Notes: generated by a model from the sequence alone, not told the origin. Counted from the stretch's first letter, positions 17,727 to 25,825 are shown. The stretch is DNA of 48,875 nt from Bacteroidota bacterium (GCA_021823405.1 JAKAOA010000007.1:1-48875), one strand, 5' to 3'. A program made the numbers and translations.

Positions 17727-19151
17727 ATGAACTCAAAAACAAAATATTTCCTCCTTTTTTTAGTATGTGCGGTACTTGCAACCCTGTCCGCATACCCACG
17801 CGCAGGAGGCGCAGGCGGTAGTTTATCTCATAGTTCGGGCGGTAGCGGTGGCGGAGGGCTCGGAAGCGCCATTGCTTGGTTTTTCCTGCTGCCCGGTCCG
17901 GTAAAGATTATCATTTTACTTGCTGTGGCAGGGTACTTCGTTTATAAGTATATGAACAAGGGAAAATCGGGAGGAACGGATATGGAAGGCGGCAGTTCCG
18001 CAGGTCCGTCGGGAGCGCCGGAGCCAATAAGCTCTGATTTTATAGCCGCCAACCCGGGGTTTGACCAACAGGCATTTATAAGGAAGGTAAATACCGCCTT
18101 TCTCGCCATACAGGATGCGTGGCAGAATAAAAATCTCGCCAAGGTGCGCAGGTGGATATCCGATGGGGTTTACCAGCGGTTTAATGCGCAGTTTACCATG
18201 ATGAACCTGCTTGAGCAGACAAATATTTTAAGCAATATAAAAATAAAGCAGATTCGCATTGAATCAGCCGCCCGGGAAGGGGATTACAGCATTATTACGG
18301 CATCGGTCTATTTCAGGATGGATGATAACTTTATTTGCAAAAGACATCCGGAATTCGATGAAAAATTTACCGGCGACGAGGCAACCGAGTACTGGACATT
18401 CATTAAAAAGTCGGGTGTAGCCGAAAAGGACTTATACAACAGCAATGTATGTCCTAAATGCGGGTTTCCGTCGAACGATAAGGGAGGACAAGTAAGCCAA
18501 TGCGAATCGTGCGGTACGGTTACCTATTTAGGCGACTATGACTGGGTATTATGCGAAATAACGCAGGAAGAGGATTACAAAAAGGACGCCGTCGCCAGAT
18601 TAACGCCCCAAAACCCATCACTTCAGCCGCTATATACCGATAAAGGAGCCGATTTTTCAATACAGTTAATGGAGGACAAGGCATCCAATGCAATAATGCA
18701 ATACTTTATATCGAGGGTAACGCGCGACCTGAAATATGTACGGCGTTTTACGAGCGACGAGTTGTTTAGCTCCATTGAAAGCAAACTGAAAGGAGAAGAT
18801 AAATTCATTTATAACCGTTTATATCTCAATTCAGTGAATCTGGTGGGATGTGTTGAATCGAATAACATATATTATGCCGTTTTCAAAATCAATTATTCAT
18901 CGATGCGGCTGAAGGAAGAGCCGGGCGGCAAACTTGTAAAACTCGACCAAACGGTTATTGAACGGGGCATGCAGCTTACCCTCGCTAAAAAAGCCGGAGC
19001 CGTGCAGAAAACCAAGCTATGGAGCGCCGCCTGCCCCGCTTGCGGTGCGCCCTTTACCGACACTACTCTTACGCAGTGCGATTACTGTGGCGCAAAAATA
19101 AATTCATCGGACAACGACTGGGTGATGACGCAGTTGAATCTTGAAGATTGA
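17727..19151 (+). CDS. Tim44-like membrane protein with two zinc ribbons
   Basis: A protein of about 474 aa. It has a signal-like N-terminus, a Gly/Ser-rich stretch (GGSLSHSSGGSGGGG), a transmembrane helix (about 48-66) and a Tim44-like domain (QAFIRKVNTAFLAIQDAWQNKNLAKVRRWIS). A first zinc ribbon (CPKCGF...CESCGT) and a second lipocalin-like or Tim44-like half follow. The protein ends with another ribbon (CPACGA...CDYCGA). Tim44-like domains bind membranes or hydrophobic ligands; duplicated ribbon-bearing versions are of unknown function. ATG 17727 is preferred to TTG 17721. Divergent from the PD40 gene. Confidence 0.75.
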   Translation: MNSKTKYFLLFLVCAVLATLSAYPRAGGAGGSLSHSSGGSGGGGLGSAIAWFFLLPGPVKIIILLAVAGYFVYKYMNKGKSGGTDMEGGSSAGPSGAPEPISSDFIAANPGFDQQAFIRKVNTAFLAIQDAWQNKNLAKVRRWISDGVYQRFNAQFTMMNLLEQTNILSNIKIKQIRIESAAREGDYSIITASVYFRMDDNFICKRHPEFDEKFTGDEATEYWTFIKKSGVAEKDLYNSNVCPKCGFPSNDKGGQVSQCESCGTVTYLGDYDWVLCEITQEEDYKKDAVARLTPQNPSLQPLYTDKGADFSIQLMEDKASNAIMQYFISRVTRDLKYVRRFTSDELFSSIESKLKGEDKFIYNRLYLNSVNLVGCVESNNIYYAVFKINYSSMRLKEEPGGKLVKLDQTVIERGMQLTLAKKAGAVQKTKLWSAACPACGAPFTDTTLTQCDYCGAKINSSDNDWVMTQLNLED

Positions 19152-19187
19152 GCAATATTGGCTGCGTAACGGGAGAGAAATGAGCGC

Positions 19188-19217
19188 TTTAGGGGAAGCA
19201 AAAAAAATGTATTTTTG
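19188..19217 (+). promoter_or_regulatory. Promoter for the lipoprotein operon
   Basis: The -7 box TATTTTTG (19210-19217) has a possible -33 box TTTAG at 19188-19192. It lies 60 nt before ATG 19278 and decides against the longer reading frame. Confidence 0.55.
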
Positions 19218-19277
19218 CACACGAATAGTGAAATTATATTAAATTGCGCGCTGTTTTTTAGTTATATATCTAGGAAA

Positions 19278-20144
19278 ATGAAGTGTAAATTTATTGCAGG
19301 TCTTATGTTTTTTGCCGGTTCTGTTGGCGTGATTCTTACTGCATGTAGACAGGGAGGAGTATCAGCAGGTGCAGCTGCGGTAGCCGATACCATACACAAC
19401 CAATCGGAAAATAACCAAAAGGAATCAGATACTGAAACATATATATTGCCTTCGCCCATGCAAATAGGCGTTATATTCAGAAGAGCAGGATTATCCTATC
19501 AACCGGGGCTTACTAACCAGTCAAGCGATATTGCCAGATACGACTCCAAATATGCACAGGCGTTAAACGTGGGTATTTACGGAGCAGACCTGACTTACTG
19601 CGTTCTTAACAAACAAACCGGCGATGCGCTCACCTACCTGAAGACCATTCGTTCCCTAGCGGATAAGTTGGGTTTTGGCAGTGTATTTGATGTAGATAAT
19701 ATGTCGAAGCGGTTTGAAAGTAATCTTAACTCACAGGACTCCCTTACCGAGATAACTTCAGACCTGCAGCTTGAAACAGACACCTATCTTAACGAAAATC
19801 AAGAAAAATACATAGGAGCCATCTCATTCGCCGGTGCATGGATAGAGAGCATGTATATCGGGTCTAAAGTGTTCGCCACCAGAGCGAACGAGAAGATAAG
19901 CGACCGTATTTCAGAACAGATGACCATACTTGATAATCTGGTAAAATGTTTAAATTTATATGTAGGGAAAGAGTCGCATATCAGTGAACTTGTTGGCTCG
20001 CTGAAGGATGTGGAAAACAGCTATACCACTTTTCCGGAGATTAAAGCCGCAGGCGAAAGCGAACAAAACCCTAAGCTCACCGATGAACATATTGCACAAC
20101 TTGGAAAAGAAATAGAAAACCTAAGGCAAAAATTCATATCATAA
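19278..20144 (+). CDS. Lipoprotein of unknown function
   Basis: A 288-aa protein. The start is placed at ATG 19278 because it gives a clean lipoprotein signal ending in the lipobox LTAC (Cys at residue 23), while the upstream extension overlaps the promoter. After a low-complexity linker the rest is predicted mostly helical, with regularly spaced charged and hydrophobic residues (for example the AQALNVGIYGADLTYC and LTYLKTIRSLADKLG stretches). From memory, similar helical lipoproteins of 280-300 aa occur widely in Bacteroidota without assigned function. A secreted protein follows after 25 nt. Confidence 0.65.
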   Translation: MKCKFIAGLMFFAGSVGVILTACRQGGVSAGAAAVADTIHNQSENNQKESDTETYILPSPMQIGVIFRRAGLSYQPGLTNQSSDIARYDSKYAQALNVGIYGADLTYCVLNKQTGDALTYLKTIRSLADKLGFGSVFDVDNMSKRFESNLNSQDSLTEITSDLQLETDTYLNENQEKYIGAISFAGAWIESMYIGSKVFATRANEKISDRISEQMTILDNLVKCLNLYVGKESHISELVGSLKDVENSYTTFPEIKAAGESEQNPKLTDEHIAQLGKEIENLRQKFIS

Positions 20145-20169
20145 GATAATCCCGAAAAAAATAAACTTT

Positions 20170-20658
20170 ATGAAACATCTTTCAACATTGCTGATTTCTC
20201 TGGCATTCGCTGCCAGCGCGGCTTCTCAAGCACCAGGCGCGTGCGATATACAGGTGCTCACCGATACCTGCAGGGGACGGCTGAAACCGTTCCACTATAA
20301 TGCCATAAATACGCTCCATATAAATCTGAAAAGCATAAAGCAGACGCCGGAGGTAAATCTAATCGCAATGCCGGGCATGATATACCGGATAATTGTGAAT
20401 ATTTCATCTATGCCCGAAGGTACGGAGGTATCTGTATATAATATGCCTAAGGGGTCGAAAAAAAGAAGCGCATTATATACCTACAATACCGATTCTCTTA
20501 AAAAATCGCATGCCGGTTCATTCGACTTTACTGAAGACGCCAACAGATGCGGCAGGATTTTTGTGGACTATACCATACCGGAGGCAAGCCCTAAATTATG
20601 CGCAACCGGTTGCGCCGTTATCCTTTCGGGTTGGGAGTCGAGCGACGAACAGGAGTAA
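20170..20658 (+). CDS. Secreted hypothetical protein
   Basis: A 162-aa protein with a signal peptide (about 1-19, AASAASQ). The mature part has six Cys, which may form disulfides in the periplasm, and a predicted beta-rich fold (GMIYRIIVNISSMPEGTEVSVY). Not recognised. It lies 25 nt after the lipoprotein and is followed by a strong terminator, so the two genes probably form one unit. Confidence 0.6.
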   Translation: MKHLSTLLISLAFAASAASQAPGACDIQVLTDTCRGRLKPFHYNAINTLHINLKSIKQTPEVNLIAMPGMIYRIIVNISSMPEGTEVSVYNMPKGSKKRSALYTYNTDSLKKSHAGSFDFTEDANRCGRIFVDYTIPEASPKLCATGCAVILSGWESSDEQE

Positions 20659-20684
20659 TCGTACGGTATAGTCCTGATTTATTG

Positions 20685-20716
20685 AATGACAGTTACTGAA
20701 GTACTGTCATTTTTTA
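20685..20716 (+). terminator. Intrinsic terminator
   Basis: AATGACAGT (20685-20693) and ACTGTCATT (20703-20711) form a perfect 9-bp stem that runs into a T tract. It ends the lipoprotein/secreted-protein unit and faces the convergent PPK2 gene. Confidence 0.8.
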
Positions 20717-20768
20717 TTTACAGGGCGCAGCAGAGACGGGATTAATTGCGGTATTCCATTATTGCCCT

Positions 20769-21518
20769 CTATTCCTGCCTATCGCTGCTTTCGGGGTATT
20801 TCATCTTAAGCCCTTTAAGGGTGCGTACCAACTGGTCGGCTATTATAAAATTTCTATACCATTTGTGGTCAGCGGGCACAACCGTCCAAGGAATGGCAGG
20901 GCTGCAACGTTCAAAAATCTTCTCATACTCTCTCATAAAATCATCCCAGTACATTGCTTCTCTTTTATCCGCCGGGTCGTATTTCCATTTTTTACGCGGG
21001 TCGGTAAGGCGTTCTTTTATGCGTTTGGTCTGTTCCTTTTTTGAAATATGCAGGAAGAATTTAACAATAATAGCGCCATTTTCCTTCAAATTCTCCTCAA
21101 AGGAATTAATGATATCATAACGTTTGGCGATTTTATCCTTATCGAGCGTTTTATGAACCGATGGCATTAGTATTTCTTCATAATGGGAGCGGTTGAATAT
21201 CTGAATCATCCCTCTGGCAGGGGTGTGTAAATGCACGCGGCGTAAAAAATCGTACGACCTTTCTTCGGCTGTGGGCACCTTGAATGCCTTAACCTTTATA
21301 CCCATCGGATTCATGGAAGAGAATACGTGCCTTATCGTGCCGTCTTTACCTGCCGCATCCATTCCCTGAAGTACAATGAGCAGCGAGCGTTTGTTCTCGG
21401 CGAAAAGCACATTTTGCAGGTCGAATAATTCCAGTTTCAAAATGTTTGTTTTCTCCTCAATGATCTTTCTGTCTACCTCTTGTTTTGGTTCAGTAGGTTC
21501 TTTTTCAAGGTTTATCAT
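20769..21518 (-). CDS. ppk2: Polyphosphate kinase 2 family protein
   Basis: A protein of about 249 aa with the PPK2 fold: Walker A-like GMDAAGKDGTIRHV, the lid and DRS-like stretch IFNRSHYEEIL, RIKERLTDPRKKWKYDPAD and YEKIFERCSPAIPWTVVPADHKWYRN. PPK2 enzymes move phosphate between polyphosphate and nucleotides; this length suits a one-domain class III-type enzyme that phosphorylates AMP and ADP. ATG 21518 is chosen over TTG 21545, because the latter overlaps the -7 box AATCTTTG (21535-21542, minus). It is divergent from a CHAD-domain gene. Confidence 0.9.
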   Translation of the reverse strand: MINLEKEPTEPKQEVDRKIIEEKTNILKLELFDLQNVLFAENKRSLLIVLQGMDAAGKDGTIRHVFSSMNPMGIKVKAFKVPTAEERSYDFLRRVHLHTPARGMIQIFNRSHYEEILMPSVHKTLDKDKIAKRYDIINSFEENLKENGAIIVKFFLHISKKEQTKRIKERLTDPRKKWKYDPADKREAMYWDDFMREYEKIFERCSPAIPWTVVPADHKWYRNFIIADQLVRTLKGLKMKYPESSDRQE

Positions 21519-21534
21519 AGTTGATAATTTATTG

Positions 21535-21542
21535 CAAAGATT
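21535..21542 (-). promoter_or_regulatory. -7 box for ppk2
   Basis: The minus strand reads AATCTTTG (one mismatch to TATCTTTG) 16 nt before ATG 21518. It excludes the upstream TTG as the start. Confidence 0.5.
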
Positions 21543-21570
21543 CAAAAAAAAATTTGTTCCCGCCTGAAAA

Positions 21571-21810
21571 TATTATACCGACTACAATTGAAACCGGTAG
21601 CTATCGGCTTGTTAAAACGCAGAAATTCAAAACATCGGTATAACTGCCCTTAGAGATGCACTGCCCCTATGTAATTTTGCGACCACAAAATACCTGTACG
21701 GGCAGTCATACCGACATGAATGTTTTACATTTTTTTCATTGTCGGTATATTTTGCTTTGCACCCCTGTCATAGCTATGGCGGCAAGCGCTTGCAAAATCG
21801 CTTACATGAG
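21571..21810. repeat. Complex intergenic repeat, copy A
   Basis: This 411-nt gap between ppk2 and the CHAD gene has no credible ORF but carries several repeat modules. The 22 bases 21571-21592 recur exactly, inverted, at 36764-36785. CCGGTAGCTATCGG (21594-21607) is a near-palindrome of the CCGATAGCTATCGG type. An imperfect hairpin (21660-21706) has a right arm matching 44646-44666 at 20 of 21 bases. ATACCGAC-type arms (21709-21722 and 21735-21748) form a second hairpin. GCAAAATCGCTTAC (21792-21805) recurs at 43875-43888. It is probably a mosaic of small non-autonomous repeats. Confidence 0.7.
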
Positions 21811-21956
21811 TATTATAAACGTTCAACTCCGATATTTTTAGAGGAAATCCTGCCGAAAATGAAACCGGTAAACCAAGCAGTATACAAACTTACGCATGAT
21901 ATAACTCATTTACATTCTCTCTTGAATTTTTTAAATTGCCATTATCGTGAAAAATT

Positions 21957-22802
21957 ATGGCATATAGGAAGAGATACCTGCGTACTTTTTATAATGATGG
22001 GCAGTATGCTTTCCGGCAAAGAATAAAAAAACTGCCTGAAGTGCTGAAGCCGGAAGATGTACATCGGCTGCGGCTTGCCATGAAAAAGCTAAAGTATGAT
22101 TACCGGTTGCTCGAATATATCAGCAGCGGAAAATTTGATGCTAAAAAGCAATTCAGTCATTACCAAAAGCTATTCCGCATTGCAGGCGAAGTAAGAGAAG
22201 ACGACGTAAACAGCAGATTGGCGGAGGAATTAGATATTCAGGCGGATTTGTTAACCCGTTATCGCCATTTTGTAAACCGAAATCATGATACCAACTACAG
22301 GTATTTAAAAAAAAGCATCGGAAGAATTGGGAGAAGAAACGCTAAAGTAGTTATACCGGACAACTCTGGTCTGAACAAAAGGATGAATAAAAGGAAATTT
22401 GTCCGCCAAATATACAGTGTAATAAAATGGAAGTGCAAAAGGATAAGAAAACTAAACCTGAAAAGTAAAAATACCATAGAAATTCACCGGCTGCGAAAAA
22501 ACCTTAAAATACTGCACCGTGCAATGAGGGTTTATTCCGAGGTGAATGAATCTAAAAGATTAGATAAGCCGGCAGGTGAGGTAAAGCAGGCGGAAAGGCA
22601 ACTGGGTGTAATTCACGATAGGGCTGTATTTGTAAGTTCCATGAATGATTTTTTGAAAAAGACAGGCATCGCAAGTATTAGAAGTAAAGAGACGGGGAAG
22701 GTGTTCGGGGTGCGGGCTGATTCAAAAAGCAACCGGCTTCCTACTGCTATAATAGATAAAATAGGCAGGGTATTGGAGGAAAGCAAAAACTTCCTGCATT
22801 AA
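21957..22802 (+). CDS. CHAD domain protein
   Basis: A 281-aa, very basic, helical protein with the conserved-histidine alpha-helical (CHAD) pattern in two copies: DVHRLRLAMKKLKYDYRLLEYI (about 34-55) and IEIHRLRKNLKILHRAMRVY (about 175-194). In each, a His and spaced Arg/Lys line one helix face. CHAD domains bind polyphosphate. Its position divergent to PPK2 supports a joint role in polyphosphate granules or turnover. No CYTH (triphosphatase) domain is present. The start is the ATG at 21957. Confidence 0.85.
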   Translation: MAYRKRYLRTFYNDGQYAFRQRIKKLPEVLKPEDVHRLRLAMKKLKYDYRLLEYISSGKFDAKKQFSHYQKLFRIAGEVREDDVNSRLAEELDIQADLLTRYRHFVNRNHDTNYRYLKKSIGRIGRRNAKVVIPDNSGLNKRMNKRKFVRQIYSVIKWKCKRIRKLNLKSKNTIEIHRLRKNLKILHRAMRVYSEVNESKRLDKPAGEVKQAERQLGVIHDRAVFVSSMNDFLKKTGIASIRSKETGKVFGVRADSKSNRLPTAIIDKIGRVLEESKNFLH

Positions 22803-22818
22803 ATCTGATAAATTTTAT

Positions 22819-22826
22819 CATCTTTG
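22819..22826 (+). promoter_or_regulatory. -7 box for tRNA-Lys
   Basis: CATCTTTG, one mismatch to TATCTTTG, lies 12 nt before the mature tRNA 5' end. Confidence 0.5.
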
Positions 22827-22838
22827 CAGCCCCAAATT

Positions 22839-22911
22839 GACTCCGTAGCTCAGTTGGTAGAGCAATTGACTCTTAATCAATGGGTCGGGAGTTCGAGCCT
22901 CCCCGGGGTCA
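22839..22911 (+). tRNA. tRNA-Lys(CTT)
   Basis: A complete cloverleaf. The acceptor GACTCCG pairs with CGGGGTC (one G.U). The D-arm contains AGCTCAGTTGGTAGAGC, the anticodon stem ATTGA/TCAAT encloses loop CTCTTAA (anticodon CTT), and the T-arm contains GTTCGAGCC. The discriminator is A22911 and no CCA is encoded. The last 12 bases of the gene (22900-22911) form most of the island's direct repeat, so the tRNA is kept intact after integration. Confidence 0.96.
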
Positions 22912-22912
22912 C
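22900..22912 (+). other. attL-like 13-bp repeat
   Basis: TCCCCGGGGTCAC covers the T-stem/acceptor end of tRNA-Lys. The identical sequence occurs at 28443-28455. The flanking bases differ on both sides, so the core is exactly 13 bp and contains the palindrome CCCCGGGG. Confidence 0.8.
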
Positions 22913-22915
22913 CTC

Positions 22916-22954
22916 AGTGGACTGGCAGTCAAATTTTAACGCCAGTCCACTTTT
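22916..22954 (+). terminator. Terminator after tRNA-Lys, supplied by the island
   Basis: AGTGGACTGGC (22916-22926) and GCCAGTCCACT (22941-22951) form a perfect 11-bp stem followed by TTTT. It lies inside the island, four bases after attL, and would replace the native terminator displaced to 28469-28507. Confidence 0.8.
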
Positions 22955-23581
22955 GTTTCGCCCAGAACTGAACCAAAAAACAGTTATTCCAAGCGTGAAC
23001 TTTCATTTATGGGAACCCTGCAACTTCCGTTGTCGGTTCTGCTTTGCATCCTTTCAGGTCTAAGTATTGACAGCTTAAATCCTGAAACGAATAGAAAGGC
23101 TGGAAGGTATAATAACCAAATATTATTTTCCGGGCTGGGTTATCTTGAAAAATGCCGGACAATTAAAGATGCCGGATTCCTGCTGAAAATAAATACTGTC
23201 GTACACATGCTGAATCAAAATGAAGTGCTATCTCATTTTATTGGACAAGCCAAACCTGAAAGATGGAAAATATTCAAAATTCTCCCGGTATTGGGTCAGA
23301 ATTCCGATGATATATCTGGTTTAGAAATAACTGATGCCGAATTCCAACATTTTCTTGATATAAATAAGGACCTTCCGCAGGGCATAGCAATTGTACCGGA
23401 AAATAACGATGCAATGACTGGCTCCTACCTGATGATTGACCCAGCAGGGAGGCTTTTTGACAATACTAAGGGTGTTTATACCTATGGTGAGCCAATCTTA
23501 AAGGCAGGAATTAATAGTGCTTTAAAAGGTATATATCAGGATTACGGCAAATTTATTGAAAGGAAGGGGCTTTATGTATAG
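22953..23581 (+). pseudogene. Disrupted prokaryotic viperin (pVip)
   Basis: Two frames carry the two ends of one radical-SAM protein. Frame 1 reads SVNFHLWEPCNFRCRFCFASFQ, with the CxxxCxxC cluster (Cys codons at 23019, 23031, 23040), and hits TAA at 23061. The next frame resumes at 23057 with GLSIDSLNPETN and continues through LLKINTVVHMLNQ, RWKIFKILPVLGQN, IVPENNDAMTGSYLMIDPAGRLFDN to a stop at 23579-23581. This C-terminal half closely follows viperin, including the human ILxxxGEN and VPESN...DSYLILD stretches. About 85-90 codons that should hold the GGEP-type SAM site are missing at the junction and the frame is shifted. Viperins make ddh-nucleotides that block phage transcription; this copy should be inactive. 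The 5' end is uncertain (TTG 22953 is possible). Confidence 0.82.
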
Positions 23582-23596
23582 ATGCTTAATTTTAGA

Positions 23597-23604
23597 TACT
23601 TTTG
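23597..23604 (+). promoter_or_regulatory. -7 box for the 199-aa island gene
   Basis: TACTTTTG, an exact match, lies 15 nt before ATG 23620. It rules out the in-frame TTG at 23602. Confidence 0.6.
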
Positions 23605-23619
23605 AACATTATAATTATT

Positions 23620-24219
23620 ATGGGCTTAACCATACATTATAGCGGTAGTTTCAATAAAAATGCTTCGTTATCTGAGATGATAGAGGAAGTAAAGGACATT
23701 GCGGAGATATATAAATGGAAATACAACATTTTTGAAAAGCAATTTCCAAAGAATGGCTTAGGGAAAGACGATTTTAACAATAAAATCTATGGAATTCATT
23801 TTACACCTCCAGAATGCGAGACCGTGTCCCTTACATTCCTTTCCAACGGTAGAATGAGTTGTCTGCCTAATTTAAGACATTTTGGAAATACTAAGGATGA
23901 AGAAAGAAGACAATTCATATACATGCTGTGGACTAAAACACAATTTGCTGGTGTTCAAACACACAAAGTAATTGTACATCTTTTAAAATACCTGAGCAAA
24001 AAATACCTTTCAGAGTTCAATGTTGATGATGAAGGACATTATTGGGAAACCGGGGATGAAAAAATATTGGAAAAAACCTTCCGTCAGTATAATGCTTTAT
24101 TAGATAATGTTTCCTCAGCAATACATAACTTCCCAATAAAACAAGGGGAAAACATTGAACAATATTTTGAAAGGGTTCTTAAAACAATACACTTGAAGAA
24201 GAAGAGAAACAAAAAATAA
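23620..24219 (+). CDS. Uncharacterised island protein, 199 aa
   Basis: It opens MGLTIHYSGSFNKNASLSEM and has no signal peptide or membrane helix, so it is cytoplasmic. Mixed alpha/beta, with conspicuous stretches IYGIHFTPPECETVSLTFLSNGRMS, MLWTKTQFAG, HLLKYLSKKYLSEFNVDDEGHYWETGDE and a very basic tail (HLKKKRNKK). From memory, proteins with a MGLxIHYSG opening recur as unknowns in Bacteroidota genomes; I cannot assign a domain or activity. It has its own promoter between the viperin remnant and the AlbA ATPase, so a defence role is possible only by association. Confidence 0.75.
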   Translation: MGLTIHYSGSFNKNASLSEMIEEVKDIAEIYKWKYNIFEKQFPKNGLGKDDFNNKIYGIHFTPPECETVSLTFLSNGRMSCLPNLRHFGNTKDEERRQFIYMLWTKTQFAGVQTHKVIVHLLKYLSKKYLSEFNVDDEGHYWETGDEKILEKTFRQYNALLDNVSSAIHNFPIKQGENIEQYFERVLKTIHLKKKRNKK

Positions 24220-24256
24220 TAATCATTTCTTTCTGTTCTTTCTGTTACTTTGCATT

Positions 24257-25825
24257 ATGAATAATATGGCACTCCCGATAAATATAAATGAACTTCTAAA
24301 TGGCCAAATAGTTGAATGGGAAAGGCTGGAATTTAAAGAGGGCTGGAACCCGGAAGCTATTTTGCATACCATGTGTGCTTTTGCCAATGACACAAATAAC
24401 TGGGGCGGCGGATACATTATTATTGGTATTAAAGAAAAAAACGGGCGACCTATTCTGCCTCCGTTAGGGCTTAAACCTGACCAAATAGATGCCATTCAAA
24501 GAAAACTGTTAGAGCTTTGCCATAAAATAACGCCTAATTATTTCCCGGCAGCCGCTCCTGTAATATTTCAGAAAAAACATATCCTGATATTATGGTGTAT
24601 AGGCGGAGAAACCCGCCCCTATAAGGCACCTGTTAAATTGGGAGAAAAACCACAACAGGCTTACTATGTTAGGCGTTTTTCCAGTACTGTTAAAGCAAAT
24701 CATTCAGAAGAACTACAACTATATCAACTTGCAGCAAAAGTCCCTTTTGATGACCGCATAAACCATAACGCACAGATAACAGACCTGAAATTGCCCTTAA
24801 TTCGCTCATTCTTATCAGAAATCAAAAGCGACTTATATAAAACTGCTGACACTATTCCATTTAAAGAGCTTTGTCAGCAAATGCAAATCGTTAGAGGGCC
24901 AAATGAATTTATTAAGCCGGTGAATGTAGGTCTGCTATTCTTTAACGATTCACCCGATAGATTTTTTAGGGGAGCAAAAATAGAAGTAGTGGAATATCAA
25001 GATGATGAGGGAGACAAGTTTACTGAAAAAATATTCACAGGCCCACTTAATACACAGCTTCAGAATGCACTCCAGTACATAAAGAATATTGTAATTAAGG
25101 AACAGGTAAGAAAAGTAGAAAGCAGACCCGAAGCGGATAGATTCTTCAATTATCCTTATCAAGCAATCGAAGAAGCACTGGCAAATGCAGTTTACCACAG
25201 GGGATATGATGACCAAAGCACTATTGAAGTCAATGTTCGTCATAACCGGATTGAAATCTTATCTTATCCTGGGCCTATTCCCCCGGTGGACAATAAGCAA
25301 CTAAAAAAGCAGCATGTACTTGCCAGGGCTTATAGGAACCGAAGAATAGGTGATTTCCTTAAAGAGTTACACCTCACTGAAGGAAGAAGCACTGGGATTC
25401 CTAAAATCAGGAGAGCCATGAAAAGAAACGGCTCACCTGCTCCTGTTTTTGAAACGGACACCGATAGAGCATATTTTCTGACCACCTTGATGATACATAA
25501 GGGATTTACAAATACTGTGAATCAAGAGGCTCAAATTGAACAAGAGCAGGACACAAGCGAGGTACAAGTGGGGGCTAACTGGGGGCTAAGTGGGGGACAA
25601 GTAGGGGCTAAGTCATTACAGATACTAAAAGCGTGTATTAAACCTAAACGGAGAGCAGAAATACTTGAAATGCTGGATATGGCAAATAAATATAAAAATT
25701 ATGAAAGGCATATTCTTCCATTGGTCGCAAGTGGATTGCTCGCACTAACTATTCCGGACAAACCCCGAAGCAGCCAACAACAATATTGTACAACAGAGAA
25801 AGGTAAAAAACTAATAAAGAAGTGA
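24257..25825 (+). CDS. AlbA_2 (Schlafen-like) DNA-binding, GHKL-type ATP-binding protein
   Basis: A 522-aa protein of the family often annotated RecG-like or ATP-binding. Residues about 12-150 are an AlbA_2/Schlafen domain (LEFKEGWN, CAFANDTNNWGGGYIIIGIKE, YYVRRFSST). Residues about 290-400 are a HATPase_c_4-like segment (AIEEALANAVYHRGYDD, EGRSTGIPKIRRAM). The C-terminus is a winged-helix (about 450-520). The linker is encoded by a degenerate tandem repeat of GGGGGCTAA units (25568-25612). ATG 24257 is only 5 nt beyond a -7-like TTACTTTG (24245-24252), so translation may be leaderless or start at the fourth codon (24266). It may act as a regulator or defence effector. Confidence 0.82.
   Translation: MNNMALPININELLNGQIVEWERLEFKEGWNPEAILHTMCAFANDTNNWGGGYIIIGIKEKNGRPILPPLGLKPDQIDAIQRKLLELCHKITPNYFPAAAPVIFQKKHILILWCIGGETRPYKAPVKLGEKPQQAYYVRRFSSTVKANHSEELQLYQLAAKVPFDDRINHNAQITDLKLPLIRSFLSEIKSDLYKTADTIPFKELCQQMQIVRGPNEFIKPVNVGLLFFNDSPDRFFRGAKIEVVEYQDDEGDKFTEKIFTGPLNTQLQNALQYIKNIVIKEQVRKVESRPEADRFFNYPYQAIEEALANAVYHRGYDDQSTIEVNVRHNRIEILSYPGPIPPVDNKQLKKQHVLARAYRNRRIGDFLKELHLTEGRSTGIPKIRRAMKRNGSPAPVFETDTDRAYFLTTLMIHKGFTNTVNQEAQIEQEQDTSEVQVGANWGLSGGQVGAKSLQILKACIKPKRRAEILEMLDMANKYKNYERHILPLVASGLLALTIPDKPRSSQQQYCTTEKGKKLIKK

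Noticed and set aside
21739-22026. A 95-codon ORF overlapping the CHAD gene start
   Set aside because: It runs through the repeat modules, overlaps the CHAD gene in another frame and has no recognisable protein features.
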